DNA of 37,636 bases from RECG01 sp964444805 (GCA_964444805.1 CAYUIK010000008.1:1-37636); one strand, 5' to 3'. Positions 15,172 through 24,061 are shown, counted from the stretch's first letter. Numbers and translations: made by a program. The notes: generated from the letters alone by a model not told the origin.

Positions 15172-16561
15172 ATTCGGGGTCTGTTTTTGTCAGGTGTCTT
15201 GCTACTTCAAGTCCCATCACGACACATTCTGTGACCGCGCAACTGCCTAGTCTCGACGCGCCATGGACGCCCCCCGTGACTTCGCCGATCGCGTAGAGTC
15301 GTCGGATCGGTGCGTGTTCTGTGCTCTGGACCCGACTTTTTGGATCGATTTTGACGCCCCCCATCGTATGATGGACTTTGGGTACTGCCCGCATGACGTA
15401 ATAGGGCGGTTGATCGAGAGGGAGCTGGTCGGTAATCGGTTTCTTGAACGCTTCGTCAGATGCCGCCCGTACCGATTCATTATAGGTCTCGATCGTCTTT
15501 TCTAGAGCCTCTAGATTGACATCGTAAGCCTCAGCTAGAGCCTTTAGTGAGGGGTATGATCGAAGAATTTTCTTGTTTAGCAATTTTTGCAGGTTCCACC
15601 CCGCCCGATCGACGGCGTTTTGATCGGCGATTGCCAGCGCGTAAGTCCTCAGTTTCAACATGGCATCGGCGACGACTTTGCGGTCGCCGAGTTCATTGAT
15701 GAATCTCTTACCTGTTTTCGGATCCATGAGAATCCCATATGGAAGGGCGACATAGTCGCCGAATCGTGGCCCGAGTCCGAACCCCTTTTCATCGAGTGAC
15801 GCCCATGGGCCGAGCTGAATTTGATCCATATCGATGAGCTTGGCGCCTATTCGAGCGAGTTTTTTCAGTAATTCGCCGGTTGCGCTCTTTTTATTCGTAC
15901 TCATCGTTTTTTCATCGATCTTGCCGTGTCGCTTTAACAGGGCGTGATCGTGCCCGAATCCGCCGCTAGCAATGATGACGGCCTTGTTGGCACGAATCGT
16001 TTCATAAGTCGGGCTCTTTTCTTGTCCGAATCGATATGAGGTATTGACGATGACACCGTCATAGATACCGTCGGAATCGATGAAATCAATGACTTGCGCG
16101 TTCAATCGTAAGTCGATGTTGAGTTCTTGCAGCTTAGCTTCAGCGGCCTTAATCATCGTTCGTCCGGTAAGACCTTTGGGAGAATAGCAGCGCGGAACGG
16201 AATGTCCGCCGAAATAGTCCACCCGATCGAGATAGTCAACACCAAGAACGTCTCGCGTCCATTCGAATGCTTCTTTGGCCATGCTCGTAATGAGACGAAC
16301 GAGCTCAGAATCGTTCCGATGATCTCCGGCTTCAAGCATGTCTTTGGCCATCAGTTCCGGTGAATCCGTGATCCCCCGCAAGTCCTGCAGGTCGGTATTT
16401 GGTGCGGCGATCCCACCATCACTGATGATCGAGTTCCCGCCGATGCGTGCCATTTTTTCAATGACGAGCACAGAAGCGTTCCGGCGTGCCGCTTCGATCG
16501 CACAGGTGAGTCCGGCGAACCCCGATCCGATGATTATGAGGTCGTATCTCGTTTCTTTCAT
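15170..16561 (-). CDS. FAD-dependent fumarate-reductase/flavocytochrome-c family protein
   Basis: A 463-aa soluble flavoprotein. The N-terminus DLIIIGSGFAGLTCAIEAAR is the dinucleotide-binding fold for FAD, followed by IEKMARIGGNSIISDGG, the GGNS signature of the group. KRFINELGDR, the doubled His in KVHHTMGG, and GGVHGASRLGS near the C-terminus correspond to the active-site Arg and His blocks of fumarate, urocanate and related 2-enoate reductases. No haem, FMN-binding or signal sequence is present, so an external electron donor and a cytoplasmic site are expected. The frame extends upstream to 16687, but ATG 16561 starts right at the Rossmann fold and lies downstream of a consensus promoter. 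The SD is weak (GTGAT). Confidence 0.85.
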   Translation of the reverse strand: MKETRYDLIIIGSGFAGLTCAIEAARRNASVLVIEKMARIGGNSIISDGGIAAPNTDLQDLRGITDSPELMAKDMLEAGDHRNDSELVRLITSMAKEAFEWTRDVLGVDYLDRVDYFGGHSVPRCYSPKGLTGRTMIKAAEAKLQELNIDLRLNAQVIDFIDSDGIYDGVIVNTSYRFGQEKSPTYETIRANKAVIIASGGFGHDHALLKRHGKIDEKTMSTNKKSATGELLKKLARIGAKLIDMDQIQLGPWASLDEKGFGLGPRFGDYVALPYGILMDPKTGKRFINELGDRKVVADAMLKLRTYALAIADQNAVDRAGWNLQKLLNKKILRSYPSLKALAEAYDVNLEALEKTIETYNESVRAASDEAFKKPITDQLPLDQPPYYVMRAVPKVHHTMGGVKIDPKSRVQSTEHAPIRRLYAIGEVTGGVHGASRLGSCAVTECVVMGLEVARHLTKTDPE

Positions 16562-16585
16562 GCAATCACATCGCTTTCCATTATG

Positions 16586-16614
16586 ACTATAACACAGGCA
16601 AGTGCTTTTTTCAA
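16586..16614 (-). promoter_or_regulatory. Consensus promoter of the flavoprotein gene
   Basis: On the minus strand TTGAAA (16609-16614), a 17-bp spacer and TATAGT (16586-16591). It lies 25 bp before the ATG at 16561, which supports that start over the longer frame. Confidence 0.8.
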
Positions 16615-16638
16615 TTACAGGTCCGTCTCGAACACGCG

Positions 16639-16667
16639 ACGCGGATGAATGGTTACGCGGATGAATG
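16639..16667. repeat. 13-bp direct repeat in divergent intergenic region
   Basis: ACGCGGATGAATG occurs at 16639-16651 and again at 16655-16667, a 16-bp period with a 3-nt spacer. It lies upstream of both the flavoprotein promoter and the thrC promoter, a place where a regulator could act on both. Confidence 0.6.
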
Positions 16668-16721
16668 TGAAACCAGGCAAGGAACAACTTGCGATACGCT
16701 TTTTAAGGATTGTTTCGCGAT

Positions 16722-16750
16722 TTTGTCTTTGTTGAAATCCGTGGTATAAT
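16722..16750 (+). promoter_or_regulatory. Promoter of the threonine operon
   Basis: TGGTATAAT is a perfect extended -10 (TATAAT at 16745-16750). A weak -35 (TTTGTC, or TTGTCT one base on) lies 16-17 bp upstream. The leader is about 30 nt, too short for a T-box or lysine riboswitch. Confidence 0.75.
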
Positions 16751-16787
16751 AATGCAAATCAGGATATGAAACATGAGGTGATCGGCC

Positions 16788-18227
16788 ATGTATGAGAGTA
16801 CGAGAAATCGCAAACTGTGTGTCAGTGCATCACAGGCGATCGTTTCCGGCATCGCGCCAGATGGCGGTCTCTACGTTCCCAAACGTTTTGAACCGTTGGA
16901 TCTTAGCGCGATTCCCTTGACGATTTCCTACCCGGATTTGACCAAGATCGTTTTGAACCATTTTCTCGATGATTTCACAGCACAGGATCTCGCTTTCGTC
17001 GATACCGCCTATCAGGACTTTGTGCCCGTCGTCGGTATGCAGGCATTGAGGAACTTTGACGTGCTGTCGCTTGCTTTTGGACCGACGTTCGCTTTTAAGG
17101 ACATGGCCCTCGTCTTGTTTTCCAAACTGCTTGCCAAAGCCAAAGAGAAACAGGGCATGCAAAAGAAAACAGTCATCCTAACCGCGACTTCCGGCGATAC
17201 CGGAAGCGCGACACTGAACGGTTTCAAGGATGATCCGATGACAGGGGTCGTCGTTTTCTATCCCTTTCAAGGCGTTAGTGCCTTTCAAGAAAAGCAGATG
17301 CTTTCATTGACGGATGATCATCATCGTGCGATCGCCCTCAAGGGCAGTTTCGATACGTGTCAGCGTCTCGTTAAAGAGGCTTTTTCACGATTAGAACACG
17401 AACATGTCTCGCTATCTTCGGCCAATTCCATCAATATCGCTCGGATCATTCCCCAAGTGGTCTATTATGTCTATGCCTATATCACATGCGTTTCGAGGGA
17501 ACGCATCCGCTTCGGTGATCCGATCAATGTCACGGTTCCGACCGGTAATTTTGGCAACATTCTCTCAGCATATTTTGCGAAGATGATCGGATTGCCGATC
17601 GATACGCTTTTCGTGGCATCGAATGACAATCACGTCTTGACCGATTTTTTCAGGACCGGCGTCTATCAGACGGATCGGACGATCAAAAAAACGATTTCAC
17701 CATCGATGGATATTTTGGTTTCTTCCAATTTGGAACGCCTCATCTACCTCAAGAGCGAGCGAAACGATGCCTTGGTCCAATCCCTCATGGATGATTTGAA
17801 ACGAAAGGGCTCTTTTTCACTAGACGATCACAGCATGCATGCTTTTGCTGATTTTTACGCCGATTATGCTAACGAGGAAAAGACGCTTCGGACGATCCGA
17901 CATACGTTTGATGACGAAGGCGTGTTGATCGACCCCCATACGGCGGTTGCCGTGTCGGTTTACGAGACATATCTCGATGAAGGTAACGAAAAGAAACCGA
18001 CCGTCATCGTCCAGACGGCGGATCCGTTCAAGTTCAGTGACGCGATGTGCAAAGCCTTCGATCGAAACGCTACGTTCGAAGATCCATTAGAAGCTGTCCG
18101 CGAGCTCGAACGACGAACCGGTGTGCGCGCACATGATCGGATAAAACAGGTAATGAGCCAACGGTATGCTCCAACCGTGTGGGCGCCAGAAGAAGCAATG
18201 AAGCTCTTGCAGGCATGGATCGGCTGA
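16788..18227 (+). CDS. thrC: Threonine synthase
   Basis: A 479-aa PLP enzyme converting O-phosphohomoserine to threonine. The start region (STRNRKLCVSASQAIVSGIA, then PDGGLYVP) is the Thr_synth_N domain. K104 in GPTFAFKDMAL is the PLP lysine, and ATSGDTGSATLNGF with VPTGNFGNILSAYFAK are the phosphate- and substrate-binding loops. The length matches the long (E. coli-type) class rather than the roughly 350-aa Bacillus class. A full GAGGTGATC SD precedes the ATG. It is the first gene of the five-gene aspartate-to-threonine operon, with 4 bp to thrB. Confidence 0.96.
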   Translation: MYESTRNRKLCVSASQAIVSGIAPDGGLYVPKRFEPLDLSAIPLTISYPDLTKIVLNHFLDDFTAQDLAFVDTAYQDFVPVVGMQALRNFDVLSLAFGPTFAFKDMALVLFSKLLAKAKEKQGMQKKTVILTATSGDTGSATLNGFKDDPMTGVVVFYPFQGVSAFQEKQMLSLTDDHHRAIALKGSFDTCQRLVKEAFSRLEHEHVSLSSANSINIARIIPQVVYYVYAYITCVSRERIRFGDPINVTVPTGNFGNILSAYFAKMIGLPIDTLFVASNDNHVLTDFFRTGVYQTDRTIKKTISPSMDILVSSNLERLIYLKSERNDALVQSLMDDLKRKGSFSLDDHSMHAFADFYADYANEEKTLRTIRHTFDDEGVLIDPHTAVAVSVYETYLDEGNEKKPTVIVQTADPFKFSDAMCKAFDRNATFEDPLEAVRELERRTGVRAHDRIKQVMSQRYAPTVWAPEEAMKLLQAWIG

Positions 18228-18231
18228 TCCT

Positions 18232-19101
18232 ATGATTCGTATTAAAGTCTCGGCCTCGACTTCGAATCTCGGGAGCGGATTCGATGCGGTTGGCCTCGCA
18301 CTATCCTTGGAAAATGTTTACGCTTTCGATGCGTCGAATCGTTTTCAAACGAATCGGTTCAAAACATTTGATCCGCCGCATAAAAACCTCATTATAAAAG
18401 CCTATCAGAGCGTGTTCGAAAAACTAGGGTACGCCCGGGATCTCGTACCGATTTCGGTGACCGAAATGAAGTCCGACATTCCTTCGACGCGGGGCCTCGG
18501 TTCGAGTGCTGCATGCATCGTTGCCGGTATCTTCGCAGCGAACCGCATGCTTGACGATCCCTGGACGAAAGAGGCGTGTTTTCAACATGCCGCTTGGCTC
18601 GAAGGTCACCCGGACAATGTCGCTCCGGCGATTTTCGGGGGGATGGTTGCGAGCTATTTTTCGAAGAATCGCTATGTAAAGGCATCCTATCCGGTGCATG
18701 AAGGTCTCGTCTTTCATGTCGCGATTCCGCCCTTTTCCGTGAAGACAGGACGCGCGCGTGAGGTCCTACCGAGACGTATTCTTCATCAGGAGGCAGCCCA
18801 TGCCGTCGCGCGAGCGCTTCATATGCCGAATGCCTTCGCCGCGGGCGACATCGAGCGGATTCGCGATATTTTCGCTGACACGTTGCACGAACCTTACCGA
18901 TATCCGTTAATTCCGGGTGGGTTAAAACTGAAAGAGACGCTCGAACGACAAGGACATGCGGTCGCGATCAGCGGATCGGGATCGACGCTTCTGATCGTTT
19001 CCAAAAACGAGGATCTTGATCGTTTGCAAATCGATTCGAGTTGGGATATCCGGAAGGTTGTCATCGATTACCAAGGCGTCGAAATCATCAGTCAGGGGTG
19101 A
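18232..19101 (+). CDS. thrB: Homoserine kinase
   Basis: A 289-aa GHMP-family kinase that phosphorylates homoserine with ATP, making the substrate of ThrC. The N-terminal VSASTSNLGSGFDAVGLAL and the ATP-loop STRGLGSSAACIVAG (85-99) are diagnostic. LEGHPDNVAPAIFGG and the C-terminal ISGSGSTLL block are also present. Length is standard. It starts 4 bp after the thrC stop, and hom begins 4 bp after its own stop. Confidence 0.96.
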   Translation: MIRIKVSASTSNLGSGFDAVGLALSLENVYAFDASNRFQTNRFKTFDPPHKNLIIKAYQSVFEKLGYARDLVPISVTEMKSDIPSTRGLGSSAACIVAGIFAANRMLDDPWTKEACFQHAAWLEGHPDNVAPAIFGGMVASYFSKNRYVKASYPVHEGLVFHVAIPPFSVKTGRAREVLPRRILHQEAAHAVARALHMPNAFAAGDIERIRDIFADTLHEPYRYPLIPGGLKLKETLERQGHAVAISGSGSTLLIVSKNEDLDRLQIDSSWDIRKVVIDYQGVEIISQG

Positions 19102-19105
19102 AAAA

Positions 19106-20272
19106 ATGAAACGATTGCGTGTTGCTCTATTAGGGTTCGGCGTCGTTGGATCCGGTGTCTTCGAGATGCTGCAAAAACCACCATACGATTCACTCGTATC
19201 GATCGAATGGATCTTCGTCAAACATCTGAACAAAGATCGTAGAGACGTTCCTCTAGATCTTTTCACGAATCGCATCGACGATCTTTTCCAAACGAAGACG
19301 ATCGATGTGTTCATCGAAGCGATGGGTGGACTCGATCCGGCCCAGGCGATCTTGCTTAGGGCGATCGACGAAAAGATCCACGTGATTACGGCGAACAAGG
19401 AAGTCGTCGATCACGACTTCTATGCGTTCGTTTCTCGTGCTAGGAAGCAAGAGGTCGCTTTTTTGTTTGAGGCGAGCGTCGTTGCCGGCGTTCCCGTCAT
19501 TTCGTCGCTCGTCGAACTCGTCGATTCCGATCGAATCTTCCGGATCGAAGGCATTTTAAACGGAGCGACGAACGACGTGCTCACGCACGTTCACGCCGGA
19601 ATGACGTTTTCTAAAGCAACCGAGAGAGCACGGGAACAGGGGTTTCTAGAAGCGGATCCTCGTGATGATTTCGAAGGCTTCGATGCGCTCAGAAAGATCA
19701 TGATCATGGCGCGTATCGCCTTTAAAAGGGAGATCGAGCAAAAAAACGTATTGCGTATCGGTCTAAAAGACATCACAAGTCCGCTGATTGCCTTCCTTAA
19801 ATCGCGCAATTGGTGCTTAAAACAAGTTGCCCAGGCAGAGTTCGAAGACGGGAACACGACCATTACGGTTGAACCGATGATCCTCGCATGTGATTCGCTA
19901 CTCGGATTAGTGGAATACGAGAACAATGCCGTCATTTTCGAGACCGAACAAAGAGGAAGCCTCTGTCTGATTGGCAAAGGTGCCGGAAAAAAGTCGACGG
20001 CAGCCGCAATGGTTCATGATCTCATGCTGATCGCCAAAAAACGCTTTTACGTCGTCTCAGACCGAGTCGATGACAAGATCCCAAAGAATGAGACGCGGTT
20101 AAAGACCGCTTCCTATCTTTTGCAGGTGAAGACGCTCGATTCATTTTCGTCGATCATACATGCCAAATACGATCACGTCATCATTACGAGACCGATTTCA
20201 AAAACGGTTCTTGCAACATATGGAAAGGATATCGTTTTTTATGCCAAAATTCACGAGCAAGTCCGCCTATAA
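19106..20272 (+). CDS. hom: Homoserine dehydrogenase, C-terminal domain shortened
   Basis: The 388-aa product reduces aspartate semialdehyde to homoserine. LLGFGVVGSG (8-17) binds NAD(P). ITANKEVVDHD, FEASVVAGVPVI and ILNGATNDVLT are the catalytic-domain blocks. GKGAGKKSTAAAMVHDL closes the core. Bacillus Hom is about 430 aa with a C-terminal ACT domain. Here only about 70 residues follow the core and they match ACT poorly, so allosteric threonine control may be lost or altered. ATG 19106 is chosen over upstream in-frame starts because GGGGTGA precedes it and the Rossmann fold starts there. It overlaps asd by 32 nt. Confidence 0.94.
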   Translation: MKRLRVALLGFGVVGSGVFEMLQKPPYDSLVSIEWIFVKHLNKDRRDVPLDLFTNRIDDLFQTKTIDVFIEAMGGLDPAQAILLRAIDEKIHVITANKEVVDHDFYAFVSRARKQEVAFLFEASVVAGVPVISSLVELVDSDRIFRIEGILNGATNDVLTHVHAGMTFSKATERAREQGFLEADPRDDFEGFDALRKIMIMARIAFKREIEQKNVLRIGLKDITSPLIAFLKSRNWCLKQVAQAEFEDGNTTITVEPMILACDSLLGLVEYENNAVIFETEQRGSLCLIGKGAGKKSTAAAMVHDLMLIAKKRFYVVSDRVDDKIPKNETRLKTASYLLQVKTLDSFSSIIHAKYDHVIITRPISKTVLATYGKDIVFYAKIHEQVRL

Positions 20273-21251
20273 TATCGCAGTCGTGGGAGCGACCGGGATC
20301 GTCGGACGCAAGATCATTGAGATTCTCGAAGAGCGTCGGATACCGATCGATCGGTTCAAGGTGATTGCGTCCTACCGGTCGGTTGGTCAGCGGATTAGGG
20401 CATTCGGCCAGGAGCATGCGGTTGAGGCATTGCATCCGGATGTTTTTCGGGATATGGACGTCGTTTTTTTTAGTGCCGGATCAACTGTTAGTGAACGATA
20501 TGCCTCATCCGCAGTTCGTCACGGTGCTCTTGTGATCGACAACTCGAATGCCCACCGGATGAAAGGCTATCCTTTGCTCGTTCCTGGCGTCAATGACCAC
20601 GACATGAGGTTCGAGGGAATCATCGCCAATCCCAATTGCTCGACGATTCAGTCCGTCCATGTTCTTTCGCCGCTTAAGCGCGTGTTCGGATTAAAGAGCG
20701 TCAACTATACGACCTATCAATCCGTATCCGGATCCGGACAAAAAGGGCTCGACGAATTCGCCCGTACACGGGTAAGGAAAACATGTGAACTCTATGAGCA
20801 TCCGATTGCCGAAACGTGCCTTCCCAAGATCGATACGTTTCGCAAAAATGGCTATACGGCCGAAGAGATGAAGATGGTAAACGAAACCCAGGTCATTTTG
20901 TCTGACGAACGTCTTAAAGTGAGCGCGACTTGTGTCCGTGTGCCGATCGAATACGGACATGCGGTATCCATGGTGATCGAACTCGACCGTGCTGTAGCAC
21001 TGGATGAGATCCATCGTGTCTTGAAAACGAATCGACGTCTGTCTATTGTCGATGAAAAAAACAATGAACCCTATCCGACGACGACGCGCGTCAAGGATAC
21101 GGATCTGATCATGGTCGGACGCATCCGCAAGGATTTGATCGACCCGAAACGCATGTTGCTTTATTGCACCGCGGACAACGTCCGCGTCGGGGCAGCGAGC
21201 AACGCCGTACGGATACTCACAAGCATCATCGAAAGGGTGGAAAACCGATGA
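20241..21251 (+). CDS. asd: Aspartate-semialdehyde dehydrogenase
   Basis: The 336-aa product makes aspartate semialdehyde from aspartyl phosphate. GATGIVG (16-22) binds NADP. ANPNCSTIQ contains catalytic C133, and SVSGSGQKGLDEF is the next conserved block. The C-terminal part (RVGAASNAVRIL) is typical. The start lies 32 nt inside hom with AAAGGA 12 nt upstream. An in-frame ATG at 20220 has no SD. Its stop overlaps the lysC start in ATGA. Confidence 0.95.
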   Translation: MPKFTSKSAYNIAVVGATGIVGRKIIEILEERRIPIDRFKVIASYRSVGQRIRAFGQEHAVEALHPDVFRDMDVVFFSAGSTVSERYASSAVRHGALVIDNSNAHRMKGYPLLVPGVNDHDMRFEGIIANPNCSTIQSVHVLSPLKRVFGLKSVNYTTYQSVSGSGQKGLDEFARTRVRKTCELYEHPIAETCLPKIDTFRKNGYTAEEMKMVNETQVILSDERLKVSATCVRVPIEYGHAVSMVIELDRAVALDEIHRVLKTNRRLSIVDEKNNEPYPTTTRVKDTDLIMVGRIRKDLIDPKRMLLYCTADNVRVGAASNAVRILTSIIERVENR

Positions 21252-22546
21252 TTACGGTTGCCAAGTTCGGAGGGAGTTCGCTTGCGAACGCCAAACAGTT
21301 TCGAAAAGTCAAGGAAATCGTCGAAGCGGACACGAATCGATCGGTCATCGTGGTCTCAGCTCCAGGAAAGCGTCGAGCGAAAGACAACAAGATTACCGAT
21401 CTGTTTTACCTTTTGCACGCCCACATCACTTACGGTGTCGACCATGACCATGTGTTCGATTTGATCGAATCTCGTTTTTTTGGAATCGCGGATGAGCTCG
21501 GACTCGAATTCGATCTTAAGCAGGCATTTCGTCATTATCGGGAAGAAATCCAAAATGTTTCCCTCGATGAACTCGTTAGTCGAGGCGAATATTTGACCGC
21601 GCGTCTTTTGGCGGAGTTCATCGGTTACGTTTTCGTCGATGCCAAGGATGTCATCTGCTTTCAGTATAATAGCGAAGTCGACTGGAGCGAGACAAAAAAG
21701 CGACTGTTAGACGTTTGCGCGAAGCACAAGAACATCGTGATCCCCGGGTTCTATGGCAGCTATCCCAACGGCAGCATCCACATCATGCCACGCGGTGGCT
21801 CCGATCTGACCGGCAGCATTGTCGCGAAAGCACTCAAAGCCAAGCGCTATGAGAACTGGACCGACGTATCCGGCATCATGAAAGCGGATCCCAAGATCGT
21901 CAATCATCCCGATAAGATCAAAGAAATCACTTATCATGAGTTGAGAGAACTATCCTACATGGGGGCGAACGTCCTACACGAGGAAGCGATACGCGCGATT
22001 CAGGACGCGAATATTCCGATTCACATGCTCAATACCAACGCCATGGACGAAGAGGGAACGCTGATTCGAAAAACGTGTGAAAACGGATCGTCGATTATCA
22101 CAGGGATCGCTGGAAAAAAAGGGTTCACGGTCCTGACCGTCACAAAAAGCAATGCCGCCGCAAAACGGTCGGTTATCGAGCATGTGCTCAAGGTTTTTTC
22201 TAAGTTTCGCGTGAACATCGAACACATCCCTTCTTCCATCGACGCCTTTAGCGTCATCGTGGTTTCGAAGGACATCGAACCCGTTTTCTTCGATCTCATG
22301 AGTGAAATCCACCGGATCGAGGATGTGACAGACGTTACCTTTGAGAAGGATATGGCATTGATTAGCGTTGTCGGTCGGAACATGTCGACGAAACCGGGAA
22401 TCGCCGGAAAACTGTTTTCTGCGATCGGTGATAAAGGGATTAACATCAATATGATCGCTCAATCCTCTCAGGAGATCAATATCGTTGTCGGTGTCAAGAA
22501 TCAGGACTTAGAAAGAACGATTCGGGCGATCTATGACGCTTTTTAA
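21248..22546 (+). CDS. lysC: Aspartate kinase with two ACT domains
   Basis: The 432-aa product phosphorylates aspartate, the first step of the pathway. KFGGSSLAN (5-13) and the MPRGGSDLTGSIVAKAL block mark the kinase fold, with WTDVSGIMKADPK in the substrate region. From about 275 on there are two ACT domains (GIAGKKGFTVLTV and ALISVVGRNMSTKPGIAGKL), so feedback inhibition by threonine and/or lysine is expected. It is last in the operon and is followed by a strong terminator. No lysine-specific gene is in the operon, so it mainly serves threonine/homoserine supply. Confidence 0.95.
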   Translation: MITVAKFGGSSLANAKQFRKVKEIVEADTNRSVIVVSAPGKRRAKDNKITDLFYLLHAHITYGVDHDHVFDLIESRFFGIADELGLEFDLKQAFRHYREEIQNVSLDELVSRGEYLTARLLAEFIGYVFVDAKDVICFQYNSEVDWSETKKRLLDVCAKHKNIVIPGFYGSYPNGSIHIMPRGGSDLTGSIVAKALKAKRYENWTDVSGIMKADPKIVNHPDKIKEITYHELRELSYMGANVLHEEAIRAIQDANIPIHMLNTNAMDEEGTLIRKTCENGSSIITGIAGKKGFTVLTVTKSNAAAKRSVIEHVLKVFSKFRVNIEHIPSSIDAFSVIVVSKDIEPVFFDLMSEIHRIEDVTDVTFEKDMALISVVGRNMSTKPGIAGKLFSAIGDKGININMIAQSSQEINIVVGVKNQDLERTIRAIYDAF

Positions 22547-22553
22547 AACGCCT

Positions 22554-22589
22554 ACGTACCCACATTAGCGTGGGTACGTCCGTTTTTTT
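22554..22589 (+). terminator. Strong terminator of the threonine operon
   Basis: A perfect 10-bp stem (ACGTACCCAC / GTGGGTACGT) with loop ATTAGC is followed by CCG and seven T residues. Confidence 0.92.
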
Positions 22590-22599
22590 ATCTAAGGTA

Positions 22600-22628
22600 T
22601 TGTGTACTGAATAATACTGTGTTATAGT
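22600..22628 (+). promoter_or_regulatory. Promoter of the padR gene
   Basis: TTGTGT (22600-22605), a 17-bp spacer and TATAGT (22623-22628). The spacer holds the 14-mer ACTGAATAATACTG, a good position for autorepression. Confidence 0.7.
22606..22619. repeat. Copy 1 of 14-bp repeat inside padR promoter
   Basis: ACTGAATAATACTG is identical to the sequence at 29326-29339. Internally it is a partial direct repeat (ACTGAATA, ATACTG). Confidence 0.5.
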
Positions 22629-22649
22629 TAAAACAAGGAAGTGATACCC

Positions 22650-23024
22650 ATGAATGCACAGTTTAAGCGCGGAATCCTAGAGCTTTGCGTCCTTTCTCTT
22701 CTCGTCAATCGCGAACTCTACGGTTATCTGATCATCGATGAGTTGTCCGAACATATCGATGTCAGTGAAAACTCGATCTATCCGATCTTGCGACGTTTGA
22801 CCAAAGATGGATATTTCGAGACGTATCTCAAGGAATCGAGTCAAGGAGCGCCACGCAAGTATTACCGGATGACGGAAAAGGGCTTTGTTTATTATCTCGA
22901 ACTGCGGGAACAGTGGGATTCGTTTATCGGTGGTGTCTACCATATCATCAATCAAGGAGGAAAAAAGAATGAAGAAATACATCGAAGATTTGCGTCAAGC
23001 ATTGAAAAGAAAAAACATGAGTGA
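22650..23024 (+). CDS. PadR-family transcriptional regulator
   Basis: A 124-aa winged-helix regulator. Typical PadR features: FKRGILELCVLSLLVNRELYGYLI at the N-terminus, SENSIYPILRRLTKDGYFET as the recognition helix and wing, and RKYYRMTEKG. The C-terminal helix is short, placing it in the small (PadR-s2) group. ATG at 22650 is preferred over GTG 22641 because AAGGAAGTGAT lies just before it. The 3' end overlaps the next gene by 56 nt, the usual arrangement for PadR with a HAAS/DUF1700 partner. It probably represses its own operon. Confidence 0.92.
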   Translation: MNAQFKRGILELCVLSLLVNRELYGYLIIDELSEHIDVSENSIYPILRRLTKDGYFETYLKESSQGAPRKYYRMTEKGFVYYLELREQWDSFIGGVYHIINQGGKKNEEIHRRFASSIEKKKHE

Positions 23025-23910
23025 TGAAACGATCGAAGAGATTATTCAGGATCATGAAGACATGATCGAAACCGCTTTGAATGAAGGGCTCGCTCTAGGG
23101 GAGATCGAATCTAAATTCGGTGACCCGGTTAAAGTCGCTGAAGAACTCGTTGAACAGTCTTGGCAAGATGCTTCACTAGAATTCGACCAGTGGAAGGTTC
23201 ATTCGACCTATGACCTCGAAGGCAAGCCGCTTTCGATCGATGTTCATCTCGTCAATGAAGAGATCACGTACAGGATCAGTAAAAAGAAGGAACTCGTCTT
23301 GAAATATGCCAGCAAGCAGGCACTCAAAGGATATGACATCGATTTAAAAGACGGGAGATTCACGCTTCGTGCACCAGCAAAAAAAATGTTATCGTTCATT
23401 TCTAGCAACCATGTCGAGTTCGTGCTCGAGATTCCCGAATCGGTCGTATTAGACGTGCTTTCGCACAAGGGTGTCAACGGCGATAGCGATTATCGAGGGT
23501 TAAATCTGGAAAGACTCATCGTCGATACGACGAACGGAAATCTTTCGCTTCAGGCGCTTCAGGCGAATCAGATAACGATTCACAGTGTCAACGGCGATCT
23601 ATCGCTTGCGTCGTGTTCGGCCAAAAAACTCGCGTTGTCCTCGATCAGTGGCGATGCCGTCCTCACGGAAACCGACGTTTTTGACCGTTTCAAGTGGCAT
23701 GCCGTAAGCGGTGAACTCGAACTCGAATCTTTAACGTGCGACCAATGTCTGCTCGAAGTCGTTAGTGGTGACATTAAAGGCAAAGAGTTCTATCCGAAAT
23801 CACTTTCATTCAAATCCGTCAGTGGAGATCTTGACGTTTATAATCTCAAGGAATTTTCCCATGCGTCATGGAAAACGAAAAGTCTATCCGGAGCCGTGTC
23901 CTTTCACTAA
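22969..23910 (+). CDS. HAAS (DUF1700) plus DUF4097 beta-repeat protein, soluble
   Basis: A 313-aa protein. Residues 1-65 form a HAAS/DUF1700 helical domain (MKKYIEDLRQALKRKN, EEIIQDHEDMI, GDPVKVAEELVEQ). The rest is a DUF4097-type right-handed beta structure with short repeats ending in SVNGDLSL, SISGDAVL, AVSGELEL, VVSGDIKG, SVSGDLDV and SLSGAVSF. In most such proteins the two parts are joined by membrane segments. None is visible here, so the protein appears cytoplasmic. ATG 22969 has AAGGAGG in front, inside padR. Function is unknown. PadR-HAAS pairs often respond to envelope stress or membrane-active drugs. Confidence 0.8.
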   Translation: MKKYIEDLRQALKRKNMSDETIEEIIQDHEDMIETALNEGLALGEIESKFGDPVKVAEELVEQSWQDASLEFDQWKVHSTYDLEGKPLSIDVHLVNEEITYRISKKKELVLKYASKQALKGYDIDLKDGRFTLRAPAKKMLSFISSNHVEFVLEIPESVVLDVLSHKGVNGDSDYRGLNLERLIVDTTNGNLSLQALQANQITIHSVNGDLSLASCSAKKLALSSISGDAVLTETDVFDRFKWHAVSGELELESLTCDQCLLEVVSGDIKGKEFYPKSLSFKSVSGDLDVYNLKEFSHASWKTKSLSGAVSFH

Positions 23911-23968
23911 AACTTTTATGACCAAAAAGTCTTTCAAGCATGAGAATAATCGGTCCCTAAGGGATACG

Positions 23969-23997
23969 AAAAAACCGTAAATCAGCGACGGTTTTTT
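23969..23997. terminator. Bidirectional terminator after the padR operon
   Basis: A 10-bp stem (AAAAAACCGT / ACGGTTTTTT) with a 9-nt loop provides T runs on both strands. Confidence 0.85.
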
Positions 23998-24015
23998 CTA
24001 TTTTTGCGGCAAAAA

Positions 24016-24024
24016 TGATATAAT
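24016..24024 (+). promoter_or_regulatory. Extended -10 promoter of the protease operon
   Basis: TGATATAAT (TATAAT at 24019-24024) lies 37 bp before the ATG. The -35 region overlaps the preceding terminator T run and is weak. Confidence 0.65.
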
Positions 24025-24061
24025 GGGAATATGAACGCCATCACAAGGAGATGAGTCCACT

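Noticed and set aside
16751..16787. T-box or amino-acid riboswitch before the threonine operon
   Set aside because: The leader is only about 30 nt and has no T-box sequence or specifier structure.
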